From positions 1-39,457 of the forward strand of contig CAZKWE010000055.1 of assembly GCA_964556545.1 (NCBI GenBank): a stretch of DNA of 39,457 nt, read 5' to 3'. Position 1 is the first letter of the stretch. Every line of letters begins with the position of its first letter. The position numbers and the translations under genes were made by a program. Of this stretch, positions 16,758-25,163 are shown in pieces. This stretch comes from JALSKU01 sp964556545. Lineage in GTDB: Bacteria > Campylobacterota > Campylobacteria > Campylobacterales > JALSKU01. The notes beneath the pieces were generated by a model. It ran no database searches, was not told the DNA's origin, and saw only the letters and a program-made list of their open reading frames with translations.

Positions 16758-19279
16758 TATTTTTCCATCCACTGTTTTATTACAGATTCATATTTTCTAC
16801 CTATCTCTTCACCTGCTATTTCATCTTTTGCCTGAATATACAGGTTTAAATGCTCACCAAATTGATCAGGTATCATTAAAACCCAGTCGGTACTATTTTC
16901 CCAAATTTTGACACCATCAACTGTTGAAGATTTTTTATCTTTTGCAATCTGAAGAAATTTTCTCATAATTTTGCCTTTCATCTCCTGATTGCATTTTATC
17001 TTGTATTGATGATAATAAAATTCTTCTACAATTTTTGAAATATTTGATAGCTTCTCATTCCATCTTGACAACATTTCCATAATCTTGAGAGTTGCATATA
17101 TCGCATCTCTGTGAAGCGAAAACTCCGTAAAAGCAAAATTGCCATCTATGGTTGCTATCAAGTCATACTGTTTGAGCTTTTTTGCTTTAAAATTGGCATA
17201 TTTTCCTCGTTTTATGATAAGATTATTAAATTTTTTATCCATAAAATCAGGAGCCCAGGTGGGTAAAAATACCATTTTTTTCTTTTCTTTTGCTTCATAA
17301 TTAAAAAGATACAGCACTACAAGCAAAGCTTTTAGTTTGTTTAAAACTTCACCTTCATCAGTTATCAAACCAAGTCTTTGCCCGTTTGGATACAGTAAAA
17401 TTCCCATATCGACACCTAAACTTTTTACAATCGCTGAAACTTCCTCTTTTGACTTTTTTTCAACCTGCTTTATATTTGCCATTTTGTGATAATCGGTATA
17501 GGCATTTAAAATGATGTTGTCTATTTGTATATCAGCCATTATTTCAGGAAATATATCTTTAGTACCGCCAAACATCAAATCAACAACCACCTTAAAATTA
17601 TTTTTTTTGACTATTTTATGGTCTATGATTGTTTCTACGGCAACTTTATATTTATGACATTCATCTAAACGATTTATGTAATTTTCCCAAATCCGACCTA
17701 TTCTTTTATACTCTACTCTTCTAAATTTTTGCTGGAAAAAAGCTTTTTCTATCTTTTTTGCCATATCACTGTCTATCCTAAGCCCCTCTTCGGTAAAAAA
17801 TGTAAACTCCACACTTGTAGGGTCATCCATATTTTGTCTGAAATAAACTCCCGCACTTAATTTTTCATCTTTTCCCAAATTGTATCTAAGTACTGCCGGC
17901 GGCATAGCTTTTATATCCGTTATATTAATCCCTCCCGAGAGCAATCCGCCAAGAAATGCTCTTTTTAGCATTCTTGCACTTTTAGAGTGGTCTCTTGCTA
18001 CTATAACATTTGATCCTTCGGGAAGTTGAGCGGCAAATGCTTCAGCCAACTGACAAGACATTTCACAGGACAATTCAATGTTACTCTTTCCGATAACTCT
18101 TCCGTTTTCAAAGATTGAGTTTTTATATTTACTGCCCCATATAACATTTTTATTGACTATTGAAGCCGGTTCTATGATCTTAAAAGGCCAGATTGTTACA
18201 TCCTGATCAAATACGGCAAATTTGCCTACTTCACATCCTTCTGCCAGTATAAGACCGGCTTTGGCACTTACATTGTCATCTATCAGATTGTCATTGCATA
18301 TAACCCCGTTATCCAGTATAAATTTTTTGCCGACTTTTATATCATTCCAAAATACGGAATTTCTTATATTTGCATCTTTTCCTATTTTTACATTGTCACC
18401 TATGACTACATTTTGCAATCTGCAATTTTTATCTATCTTTACACCATCACCTATAACTACGGTATCTATAATTTCTACCGTTTTATCTATTTGACTTTTT
18501 CCCGTTTGAAAAAGTACACCGTTTGGATACTTTTTTATTTGACCGGGAATTTTAAAATTGACTTTATGCTTAAATATATCATCATATACTTCACGGTAAC
18601 TTTCAGGATTGCCCACATCTTTCCAATATCCCTTTGCCGTGTAAGACATAATTTCAACTCCCTCATTCATCAATAAAGGAAAAAGATCTTTTGCAAAATC
18701 AAAACTGTCTTCTTTTGGAATATATTCAAGAATTTCAGGCTCTATTACATAAATTCCCGTATTTATAGTATCACTGAAAACTTCTCCCCAGCTTGGTTTT
18801 TCCAAAAACTTTTCAATTTTACCCTCCTCATTTGCTATTACAACACCAAATTGCAAAGGATTTTCAACCGAAGTCAAAGTTATTGTAAGTTTTGAATTGA
18901 TTGAATTATGATGCTCTATAATTTTTTTAAAGTCAAAATCACTTACCAAATCTCCGCTGACTATGATAAAAGTAGTATCTAAAAATTCCCTGGCAACTCC
19001 TACAGCTCCTGCAGTTCCATAATCCTCATCAGGTAAAACATACTCTATATTTGCCCCGATTGTACTCCCGTCACCAAAATATTTTTTTATGATATCAGGT
19101 TTAAAATAGAGTAAAACTATGATATCTTTTATACCTATTTCAACCAATTTTCTTAAAGTATGCTCCATCATAGGAATATTAAATACGGGAAGCATAGGTT
19201 TTGGCATAGAATTTGTAAGAGGTTGTATCCTCGTACCAAAACCACCCGCCATCATAACAGCTTTTATCTTTTTAGTCAT
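16757..19279 (-). CDS. Sugar-1-phosphate nucleotidyltransferase fused to a degenerate phosphohexomutase
   Basis: An 840-aa fusion. Residues 1-235 are a nucleotidyltransferase with AGGFGTR (11-17), PKPMLPV (27-32) and DYGTAGAVG; 250-375 form left-handed beta-helix repeats (VVIGDNVKIGKDA type); about 395-840 is a phosphomannomutase-like fold starting VIVARDHSKSARMLKRAFLGG. The N-terminal half should make NDP-mannose or NDP-glucose. The mutase half has lost its active-site loops: the SHNP phosphoserine loop reads VYFRQNMDDP (478-487), the DGDGDR metal loop reads LLYPNGQR (628-635), and the GEESGH loop reads FTEFSLHRD (717-725). A regulatory or structural role for that half is an inference. Similar fusions are annotated as mannose-1-phosphate guanylyltransferase in cyanobacteria. 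It could supply the glycogen synthases, as glgC is absent here. Confidence 0.87.
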   Translation of the reverse strand: MTKKIKAVMMAGGFGTRIQPLTNSMPKPMLPVFNIPMMEHTLRKLVEIGIKDIIVLLYFKPDIIKKYFGDGSTIGANIEYVLPDEDYGTAGAVGVAREFLDTTFIIVSGDLVSDFDFKKIIEHHNSINSKLTITLTSVENPLQFGVVIANEEGKIEKFLEKPSWGEVFSDTINTGIYVIEPEILEYIPKEDSFDFAKDLFPLLMNEGVEIMSYTAKGYWKDVGNPESYREVYDDIFKHKVNFKIPGQIKKYPNGVLFQTGKSQIDKTVEIIDTVVIGDGVKIDKNCRLQNVVIGDNVKIGKDANIRNSVFWNDIKVGKKFILDNGVICNDNLIDDNVSAKAGLILAEGCEVGKFAVFDQDVTIWPFKIIEPASIVNKNVIWGSKYKNSIFENGRVIGKSNIELSCEMSCQLAEAFAAQLPEGSNVIVARDHSKSARMLKRAFLGGLLSGGINITDIKAMPPAVLRYNLGKDEKLSAGVYFRQNMDDPTSVEFTFFTEEGLRIDSDMAKKIEKAFFQQKFRRVEYKRIGRIWENYINRLDECHKYKVAVETIIDHKIVKKNNFKVVVDLMFGGTKDIFPEIMADIQIDNIILNAYTDYHKMANIKQVEKKSKEEVSAIVKSLGVDMGILLYPNGQRLGLITDEGEVLNKLKALLVVLYLFNYEAKEKKKMVFLPTWAPDFMDKKFNNLIIKRGKYANFKAKKLKQYDLIATIDGNFAFTEFSLHRDAIYATLKIMEMLSRWNEKLSNISKIVEEFYYHQYKIKCNQEMKGKIMRKFLQIAKDKKSSTVDGVKIWENSTDWVLMIPDQFGEHLNLYIQAKDEIAGEEIGRKYESVIKQWMEK

Positions 19280-19303
19280 ATTTTATCCTTTCGGTACTTT
19301 TTA

Positions 19304-19591
19304 CTACACACTCAAATCTATTGCCGAATTTGTTCCTCCGAAGTTATTGTGAACTTCAATGGCATCTTCATCATTTGCCCATTTTTTACCGTCTATAAAA
19401 TATCTAAATTCATAAATTACACCAAGAGGTAAAATTTTGGTAAGATAAAAATCACCATTTTTTTTCTTTTTCATATTTTCCTCTTTCCAGTTATTCCAAG
19501 AACCGACCAAAACAACACTTTTATCATCGTTTTTTGGCACATAAGTAAAAGTAACCCATGCCTTGTTTGCATTTTTCTTTATCTTTATCAT
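19304..19591 (-). CDS. Stand-alone CBM48 glycogen-binding protein
   Basis: A 95-aa protein that is essentially one AMPK-beta/isoamylase-N-type carbohydrate-binding domain: WVTFTYVPKN, VLVGSWNNWKEE, a G-x-Y/F strand pattern (GVIYEFRYFIDGKKW) and the closing NNFGGTNSAID. These Trp residues and the Lys/Asn near the end are those that contact glucan in CBM48. No catalytic domain or membrane segment is attached. It sits between the phosphorylase-like gene (12 bp) and the nucleotidyltransferase fusion (24 bp), with GGAGAAG before its ATG. It may tether one of these enzymes to glycogen granules; that is inference. Confidence 0.85.
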   Translation of the reverse strand: MIKIKKNANKAWVTFTYVPKNDDKSVVLVGSWNNWKEENMKKKKNGDFYLTKILPLGVIYEFRYFIDGKKWANDEDAIEVHNNFGGTNSAIDLSV

Positions 19592-19603
19592 TGCTTCTCC
19601 TTT

Positions 19604-21253
19604 TTATTTTTCTGTTTTATAGTCGTAAAGTTTTTCATAATACTCTCTAACCATTCTTGATGAATCAAAATATCTTATATCACTCATACCGTTTTTAACA
19701 ATTTCTATCCATTTTTTTGGATTTTCATAATATGTCGGCAATATTTCATTTTCAAGGATTTTCATCATATTTTCATAATCTTGCCTATCTTGTTCTTGGA
19801 TACTTAAATTTGTATCGGCATGATGAATAGTGAAAGAATTTATACCATCTTTGTAAAATTCATCATGCCAACCGTCATCAACGGAAAAATGAACACTTGC
19901 ATTTGCAACCGCACTCATACCGCTCGTACCACTTGCTTCCCTGGAATACCTCGGAGTATTCAGCCAAATATCACTTCCCTGTTTTAAAAGTTTTGAAAGT
20001 TTCAGCTCATATCCTATAAGAACCGCTACATTTTTAAACTCTTTTGATATATTTACCAAATCGTTAAACATATTGACAGCTCTGTAATCAAACGGATAGG
20101 GCTTGCCCGCCCATATAATTTGAACGGGTCTTTTCGTATCGGAAACTAATTTTCTAAATCTTGCCATATCATAAGTTAAAAGCCATGGTCTTTTGTACTC
20201 TGCAAATCTTCTAGCCCAGACAATGGTTAAAATATCAGGATCAAAAAGCTTACCGGTTTGGTCTGCAACTTCTTCGAAAAGTATTTTTTTTAAGTGTTTT
20301 TTTCTTCCTAAAAGTTGATAATCTTCATGCTCTTGGAACCAGCTTAAAAGTTGCTTATCAGCCCAATACCTCATATTTTGGGCATTTGTTATACCGATTA
20401 TCTCACATTTTCCTTTAATGTCCCTCCACATATCGTTGGCAACTTTTTCATGTATTTTTGATACTGCATTTGCTCTTTTTGCAACTTTCAATGCACCGAC
20501 AGTAAGTGAAAAGTTATCATTATGATAATCAAGCATATCTTGTATCTTATCAACCGCAAATCCGTTAAAAAAACCCATCTCCTGCAAAAGATTTACATTA
20601 TGTTCCTCATTGCCTGCCATCTCGGGAGTGTGAGTGGTAAAAACAACTCTTTTTTTAACCTCTTCCAAATTTTTATATTTTTTTAAAAGTTCAAAAGCCA
20701 AAGGAAGTGCATGTCCTTCGTTCAAATGATAAATATCAATCTTTTCATTCAAAGCATCAAGTACTTTTATGCCTCCTATACCTAAAACTATCTCCTGTGC
20801 AATTCTTGTTTTTTCATTTGCATCATACAGTTTATGCGTTATAGTCCTTGCCAAATAATCATTTTCAAAAACATCAGTCGAAAGAAGTATCAAAGGAGCG
20901 GTATCAAAACATTTTGCAGGCAATAAATAAGCTTTTACCGTTACGGGGATGGAATTAACCAAAACCGTAACCTTTAAATCCAACTCTTCTATAAAGTAGT
21001 AAAATTTTCTTAAAAAATCAATTTTTAAAGTTCTATCTTCATGCCTGTGCTGATCATAGTATCCATAACTCCACAAAATTCCTACACCTATGGTATTTTG
21101 TCCCAAATCATTCGCACTTCTTAAATGAGATCCTGCCAAAAATCCCAAACCTCCGCTGTAATTTTTAAAAACCTGATCTATAGCAAATTCCATAGAAAAA
21201 TATGCCACTTTTGTCTGATATTTTTTGTTTGTATTGTAAGTTATCAACTTCAT
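19604..21253 (-). CDS. Alpha-glucan phosphorylase-like protein lacking the PLP lysine (GT35 paralogue)
   Basis: A shortened relative of glycogen phosphorylase (549 aa against about 700-850). It begins at the VAYFSMEFAID / NYSGGLGFLAGSH strand, so the usual first ~100 residues are missing. The rest is well aligned with the family: LNEGHALPLAFE, FTTHTPEMAGNEEH, WARRFAEYKRP and EASGTSGMSAVANA. In active short-type phosphorylases the last motif is GTSGMKAA, where Lys forms the Schiff base with PLP; here that residue is Ser447. The paralogue at 26171-28285 keeps the lysine. This protein is therefore probably not a classical phosphorylase: it could be a regulatory or glucan-binding subunit, or a transferase using another mechanism. 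It sits beside the CBM48 protein, with which it might form a complex. Confidence 0.85.
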   Translation of the reverse strand: MKLITYNTNKKYQTKVAYFSMEFAIDQVFKNYSGGLGFLAGSHLRSANDLGQNTIGVGILWSYGYYDQHRHEDRTLKIDFLRKFYYFIEELDLKVTVLVNSIPVTVKAYLLPAKCFDTAPLILLSTDVFENDYLARTITHKLYDANEKTRIAQEIVLGIGGIKVLDALNEKIDIYHLNEGHALPLAFELLKKYKNLEEVKKRVVFTTHTPEMAGNEEHNVNLLQEMGFFNGFAVDKIQDMLDYHNDNFSLTVGALKVAKRANAVSKIHEKVANDMWRDIKGKCEIIGITNAQNMRYWADKQLLSWFQEHEDYQLLGRKKHLKKILFEEVADQTGKLFDPDILTIVWARRFAEYKRPWLLTYDMARFRKLVSDTKRPVQIIWAGKPYPFDYRAVNMFNDLVNISKEFKNVAVLIGYELKLSKLLKQGSDIWLNTPRYSREASGTSGMSAVANASVHFSVDDGWHDEFYKDGINSFTIHHADTNLSIQEQDRQDYENMMKILENEILPTYYENPKKWIEIVKNGMSDIRYFDSSRMVREYYEKLYDYKTEK

Positions 21254-21259
21254 TTTATC

Positions 21260-22522
21260 TTATCTTTTCCTTCTTAGCTTTTTTATAAGTATTTTTTTAC
21301 CAAACTCAACTCCGGGCTGATCATAGGTATTTATATCAAACAAAGCACCGGCATATGAAGTTAAAAGTTCAAAATACATTATAAGTGCCCCGATATTTGA
21401 CTCATTTATTTTATCAAGGATTATCATATCTACTGGAATTTTTTGAGCTGTCATACTCTCTTTTGTTGCATCACATTCGGCATTTATAAGATCATTAAAG
21501 CTGTATCCGGCCGTATAATCACTCTTTGTTAGATTTTTCAGTTCAATATCAGGTATTTTTATATCCTGTTCAAAATTTTTTATCTTTATAAAAGTAACCG
21601 TTTTATCTTTGGGACCTTGCATAATCAACTGTAAAAAAGAGTGTTGATCTACGGAGCCTATATGTCCTATGGGCGTCAAGCCTACATTGTTTGCGTTTTT
21701 GTCAATCTTTCCAAGAGATTCTGCCCAAAGCTGTACAAACCATTTGGTAAAATCTTCTAAACAATCCGCATATGAAAAAAGTATATTCATAGGATATTTC
21801 TTGTAATTTTCCACTTGAAAAAAAGCTTTTAGTGCTATATGCTCCTCTTTTGTATCAAAAAAATTCTCCATAAACTCTTTTGCACCGTTTAGCATATCCT
21901 CCACTTTGTATCCGGATAATGCCAAAGGAACAACACCAACGGCACTTAACACGGAAAATCTTCCTCCCACATTGTCGGGAATGGTAAAAGCCTTTATATT
22001 ATAACTGTCTGCAAATTTACAAAGAGGAGAACCTTCATCGCTTATAACTATAACTCTTTTTCTATCCTGTGATAAATCCATATCAAAAAAGGATAATACG
22101 GTTTTAAATATTGATATTGTTTCAACCGTTCCCCCTGATTTTGAAACTACTGCAAATATAGAATTTTCTTTTTTAATTTCGGATAAATTTTCAAAAATAG
22201 TAACAGGATCGGGATTTTCCAAAAATATTAAATTTTTTATATTTTTATATTTATGTTTCAACATGGAATTTATGGCTTTTGTACCGAGTGATGAGCCTCC
22301 TATACCGATAACTACTATATTTTTCGCACTTTCATATACTCCATCTTCATTGAGCATATAATTTTTGATTTCTTTTAAAAGATTTACCGAATCATAAGGA
22401 AGATTGTAATATCCGCTTACACCTTTTTCTTTTTCATACACCAAAGAACCAAAGGCATTCATCATTTTCTTTTGTGCATCATCATTCAAATCAAAATCAA
22501 AGTATCTTTTAAACTGTATCAT
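21260..22522 (-). CDS. pgi: Glucose-6-phosphate isomerase
   Basis: Interconverts glucose-6-phosphate and fructose-6-phosphate. Clear family motifs: VIGIGGSSLGTKAI near residue 72, SKSGGTVETISIF, GGRFSVLSAVG (PGI signature 1) and HIGSVDQHSFLQLIMQG near the middle of the C-terminal half. At 420 aa it belongs to the short bacterial form rather than the 550-aa E. coli type. The ATG overlaps the pgm stop by four bases. It links the triose-phosphate and hexose-1-phosphate parts of the operon. Confidence 0.95.
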   Translation of the reverse strand: MIQFKRYFDFDLNDDAQKKMMNAFGSLVYEKEKGVSGYYNLPYDSVNLLKEIKNYMLNEDGVYESAKNIVVIGIGGSSLGTKAINSMLKHKYKNIKNLIFLENPDPVTIFENLSEIKKENSIFAVVSKSGGTVETISIFKTVLSFFDMDLSQDRKRVIVISDEGSPLCKFADSYNIKAFTIPDNVGGRFSVLSAVGVVPLALSGYKVEDMLNGAKEFMENFFDTKEEHIALKAFFQVENYKKYPMNILFSYADCLEDFTKWFVQLWAESLGKIDKNANNVGLTPIGHIGSVDQHSFLQLIMQGPKDKTVTFIKIKNFEQDIKIPDIELKNLTKSDYTAGYSFNDLINAECDATKESMTAQKIPVDMIILDKINESNIGALIMYFELLTSYAGALFDINTYDQPGVEFGKKILIKKLRRKR

Positions 22523-24159
22523 AGCTTATCCTTAAAAATCTTTTTTACAATATTTCGTGCCTCTTGTTGCAAACTTTTTAAATGCTCTTTAGATATGAAA
22601 CTCTCAGCATAAATTTTATATATATCTTCCGTGCCTGATGGCCTTAAAGCAACCCATCCATTTTTTGAAACTATCTTAAGACCTCCTATTTTTGCACCAT
22701 TTCCGCTTGCTTTGGTATATATACACTCTATCTCTTCACCGCCGATTGTTTTTTCATTTATATCTTTCGGATCAATTTTTTTAAGAATTTCTTTTTGCTC
22801 TTTTGAAGCGGGTGCATCAATCCTTTCGTAGTAGGATTTTCCAAACTCTTTTTCAAAATCACTATAGATATCACTTAAATCTTTTTTTGTTTTTGCCAAA
22901 ATTTCAGCTGACAACAAATCAAGTATAATCCCGTCTTTATCGGTTGTCCATACACTCCCGTCAAATCTCAAAAAACTTGCCCCCGCACTCTCTTCTCCTG
23001 CAAAACCCAGTTTTCCTTCAAACAAACCATTGCTAAACCACTTAAAACCTACAGGCACTTCGTACACTTCTTTTTTCAAAGATGCGCCAACTCTGTCTAT
23101 CATAGAACTTGAAACCAAAGTTTTTCCGATTTTTAAATTTTTATCCCAATCTCGATATTTAAAAAGATACCATATAGCAATACTCAGATAGTGATTCGGA
23201 TCAATAAGACCTCCTTTTGGAGTAACTATACCGTGTCTGTCCGCATCTACATCATTGCCGAATGCTATATCATATTTATCTTTCAATTCTATAACTCCTC
23301 TCATAGCATAAGCAGAAGAGCAATCCATCCTTATCTTGCCATCATGGTCTAAATGCATAAAAGAAAATGTAGGATCTACGAAAGGATTTATTATATCTAT
23401 ATTTAAACCGTAAAGTTCATTTATTTTTTTATAAACTCCCATAGCAGTTCCTCCCAAAGGATTTGCCGCGATTTTTAATCCGGACTTCTTTATCAAATCC
23501 ATATCGATAATCTCATTTAAAGAATTTACATAGGGGGTAATATAATCATACTGCATTATATGTTTTAACTGCAAAGCTTTCTCATAGGAAACACTCTTAA
23601 CTTCCCTTAAAGAGTGTTTTAATATCTCATTTGCTCTGTTTTGAATCATATCGGTTATATCAGTATCCGCAGGACCTCCGTTGGGAGGATTGTATTTGTA
23701 CCCTCCGTCACTCGGGGGATTGTGTGAAGGTGTTATAACCACTCCGTCACTCAATTTATCTGCGGTTTTATTTTTTTCCAAAATTGCAAACGATATCAGT
23801 GGTGTCGGTATATATTCATTATCTTTTGCTATGGCAACTTTTACTTCATTTGCGGCAAATACTTCCAATGCCGTTATTTGTGCGGGAGTTGAAAGAGCAT
23901 GAGTATCTTTTCCAAGATATAAAATACCGTCAATGCCTTTCTCTTTTCTATAGTCACAAATTGCCTGTGATATCGCTTTTACATGGTCTTCGTTGAAACT
24001 TTTTTTGTAAGCATTGCCTCTATGACCCGATGTTCCGAAAGATACCGCTTCATTTTTTATATCAGGATTTGGTTTAAGAGTAAAATATGCACTGACCAAA
24101 GAAGGAATATTTTCAAGCATATCTCTTGAGACGGGTTTTCCAGCCATTTTGTTTATCAT
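22519..24159 (-). CDS. pgm: Phosphoglucomutase (alpha-D-glucose specific)
   Basis: Interconverts glucose-1-phosphate and glucose-6-phosphate, the branch point to glycogen. All four active-site loops are intact: catalytic Ser145 in TPSHNPPSDGG, the metal loop FGNDVDADRHG, the sugar loop GFAGEESAGASFL and the phosphate loop RPSGTEDIYKIY. The 546-aa length is the same as that of E. coli Pgm. It starts at an ATG with AAGGATG upstream, 9 bp after the small membrane protein gene. This intact mutase makes the degenerate mutase domain of the fusion protein at 16757-19279 dispensable for catalysis. Confidence 0.95.
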   Translation of the reverse strand: MINKMAGKPVSRDMLENIPSLVSAYFTLKPNPDIKNEAVSFGTSGHRGNAYKKSFNEDHVKAISQAICDYRKEKGIDGILYLGKDTHALSTPAQITALEVFAANEVKVAIAKDNEYIPTPLISFAILEKNKTADKLSDGVVITPSHNPPSDGGYKYNPPNGGPADTDITDMIQNRANEILKHSLREVKSVSYEKALQLKHIMQYDYITPYVNSLNEIIDMDLIKKSGLKIAANPLGGTAMGVYKKINELYGLNIDIINPFVDPTFSFMHLDHDGKIRMDCSSAYAMRGVIELKDKYDIAFGNDVDADRHGIVTPKGGLIDPNHYLSIAIWYLFKYRDWDKNLKIGKTLVSSSMIDRVGASLKKEVYEVPVGFKWFSNGLFEGKLGFAGEESAGASFLRFDGSVWTTDKDGIILDLLSAEILAKTKKDLSDIYSDFEKEFGKSYYERIDAPASKEQKEILKKIDPKDINEKTIGGEEIECIYTKASGNGAKIGGLKIVSKNGWVALRPSGTEDIYKIYAESFISKEHLKSLQQEARNIVKKIFKDKL

Positions 24160-24168
24160 TTTGCATCC

Positions 24169-24387
24169 TTAAAATATTTCGTTAGCCACCTCATCTATAT
24201 GATCTTTTTTACCTTTTTTTACATGTACCCATGCTGTCGGTGCCGCTATGAGGATAGCTATAATGATAAAATATAAAAAGTTATATACCATATCAGCATA
24301 ATAATCAATCATTCCAAACAGTGCGACAAAAAGCACAAAATAGGTTAAAAAAATCTTTCCATATCTCTTCCGAGAAAACTTTTTCAT
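24169..24387 (-). CDS. Small two-helix membrane protein of unknown function
   Basis: A 72-aa protein with a basic N-terminus (KKFSRKRYGK), two hydrophobic stretches (about 11-31 and 34-54) and a charged C-terminal tail (VKKGKKDHIDEVANEIF). This predicts a helical hairpin in the inner membrane. I do not recognise a family. It has a good AAAGGAG ribosome site and lies 9 bp upstream of pgm, so it is translated as part of the operon. A long hairpin lies directly upstream. It may be an accessory or anchoring protein, but nothing in the sequence shows its role. Confidence 0.65.
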   Translation of the reverse strand: MKKFSRKRYGKIFLTYFVLFVALFGMIDYYADMVYNFLYFIIIAILIAAPTAWVHVKKGKKDHIDEVANEIF

Positions 24388-24403
24388 CTTGAAATCTCCT
24401 TTT

Positions 24404-24451
24404 AAATACTTAATTTATGATTTTGAGACACTTCTAAAATCTTAAGTATTT
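24404..24451. repeat. Long imperfect hairpin inside the operon
   Basis: AAATACTTAA (24404-24413) pairs with TTAAGTATTT (24442-24451), GATTTT (24419-24424) with AAAATC (24436-24441), and AGA with TCT around a CACT loop: about 19 bp with a five-base bulge. In the direction of the operon the hairpin is followed by AAAAGGAGA, the ribosome site of the 72-aa gene, not by a U-run. It therefore looks like a processing, stability or translation-control element. On the plus strand it is followed by TTTTTTATT and could terminate antisense transcription. Confidence 0.6.
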
Positions 24452-24465
24452 TTTATTCGGTAATT

Positions 24466-25161
24466 TTATTTTTCTCTTATTACATTTTTTTCTATTATAT
24501 CAAGTATTTCATTAAATTCATAAATTATAATTTCACCGGTTAAAATTTCAAACTTTACTATCTCATTTTGATCCAAATTTTCAATTTGCATCACCATTGA
24601 TCTAAGAGAGTTTCCGTGGGCACTGACAAGAACAGTTTTATTTTGTATCAAAACAGGAACTATGTTTTTATAGTAGTAATTTATCGTTCTTTTTTTTGTA
24701 TCTTTTAAAGATTCACTTCTTGGCAGTATTGATTTATCTATAAATTTATACTTTCCGTCAAATTCAGGAAGTCTCTTATCGCCGTCTTCAAGAGGAGGAG
24801 GCGGAGTATCGTATCCTCTTCGGATACTTAAAAAGATTTCATCTCCCGCCTCTTTTTTTATCATATCTTTATTTTTTCCCTGCCATGCTCCATAGTGTCT
24901 TTCGTTTAATTTCCAACTTTTTATAACATTTATATGTTCCCACTCCAACTCTTTTAAAAGAATTTGTGTAGTGTGAATAGCTCTTTTTAGCCATGAAGTA
25001 AAAGCGATATCCGGATATAAGGAGTTTTCTTTTAAAAGTTTTCCCGCATTTTTAGCTTCTTGCACACCCTTTGAACTTAGCTCCACATCCGTCCAGCCGG
25101 TAAATATATTTTTTTGGTTATAAAGACTTTCTCCATGCCTTAAAAGGATAAGTTTAGCCAT
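24466..25161 (-). CDS. gpmA: 2,3-bisphosphoglycerate-dependent phosphoglycerate mutase
   Basis: Interconverts 3- and 2-phosphoglycerate using a phosphohistidine. The histidine phosphatase motif LLRHGES (His9), NIFTGWTDVELS, the segment RHYGAWQGKNK and the second catalytic His in SAHGNSLRSMV are all present. Length 231 aa is standard for the cofactor-dependent enzyme. Many Campylobacterota carry the cofactor-independent GpmI, so the dPGM form may have arrived with the cluster. It follows gap by 2 bp. Confidence 0.94.
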   Translation of the reverse strand: MAKLILLRHGESLYNQKNIFTGWTDVELSSKGVQEAKNAGKLLKENSLYPDIAFTSWLKRAIHTTQILLKELEWEHINVIKSWKLNERHYGAWQGKNKDMIKKEAGDEIFLSIRRGYDTPPPPLEDGDKRLPEFDGKYKFIDKSILPRSESLKDTKKRTINYYYKNIVPVLIQNKTVLVSAHGNSLRSMVMQIENLDQNEIVKFEILTGEIIIYEFNEILDIIEKNVIREK

Positions 25162-25163
25162 AT

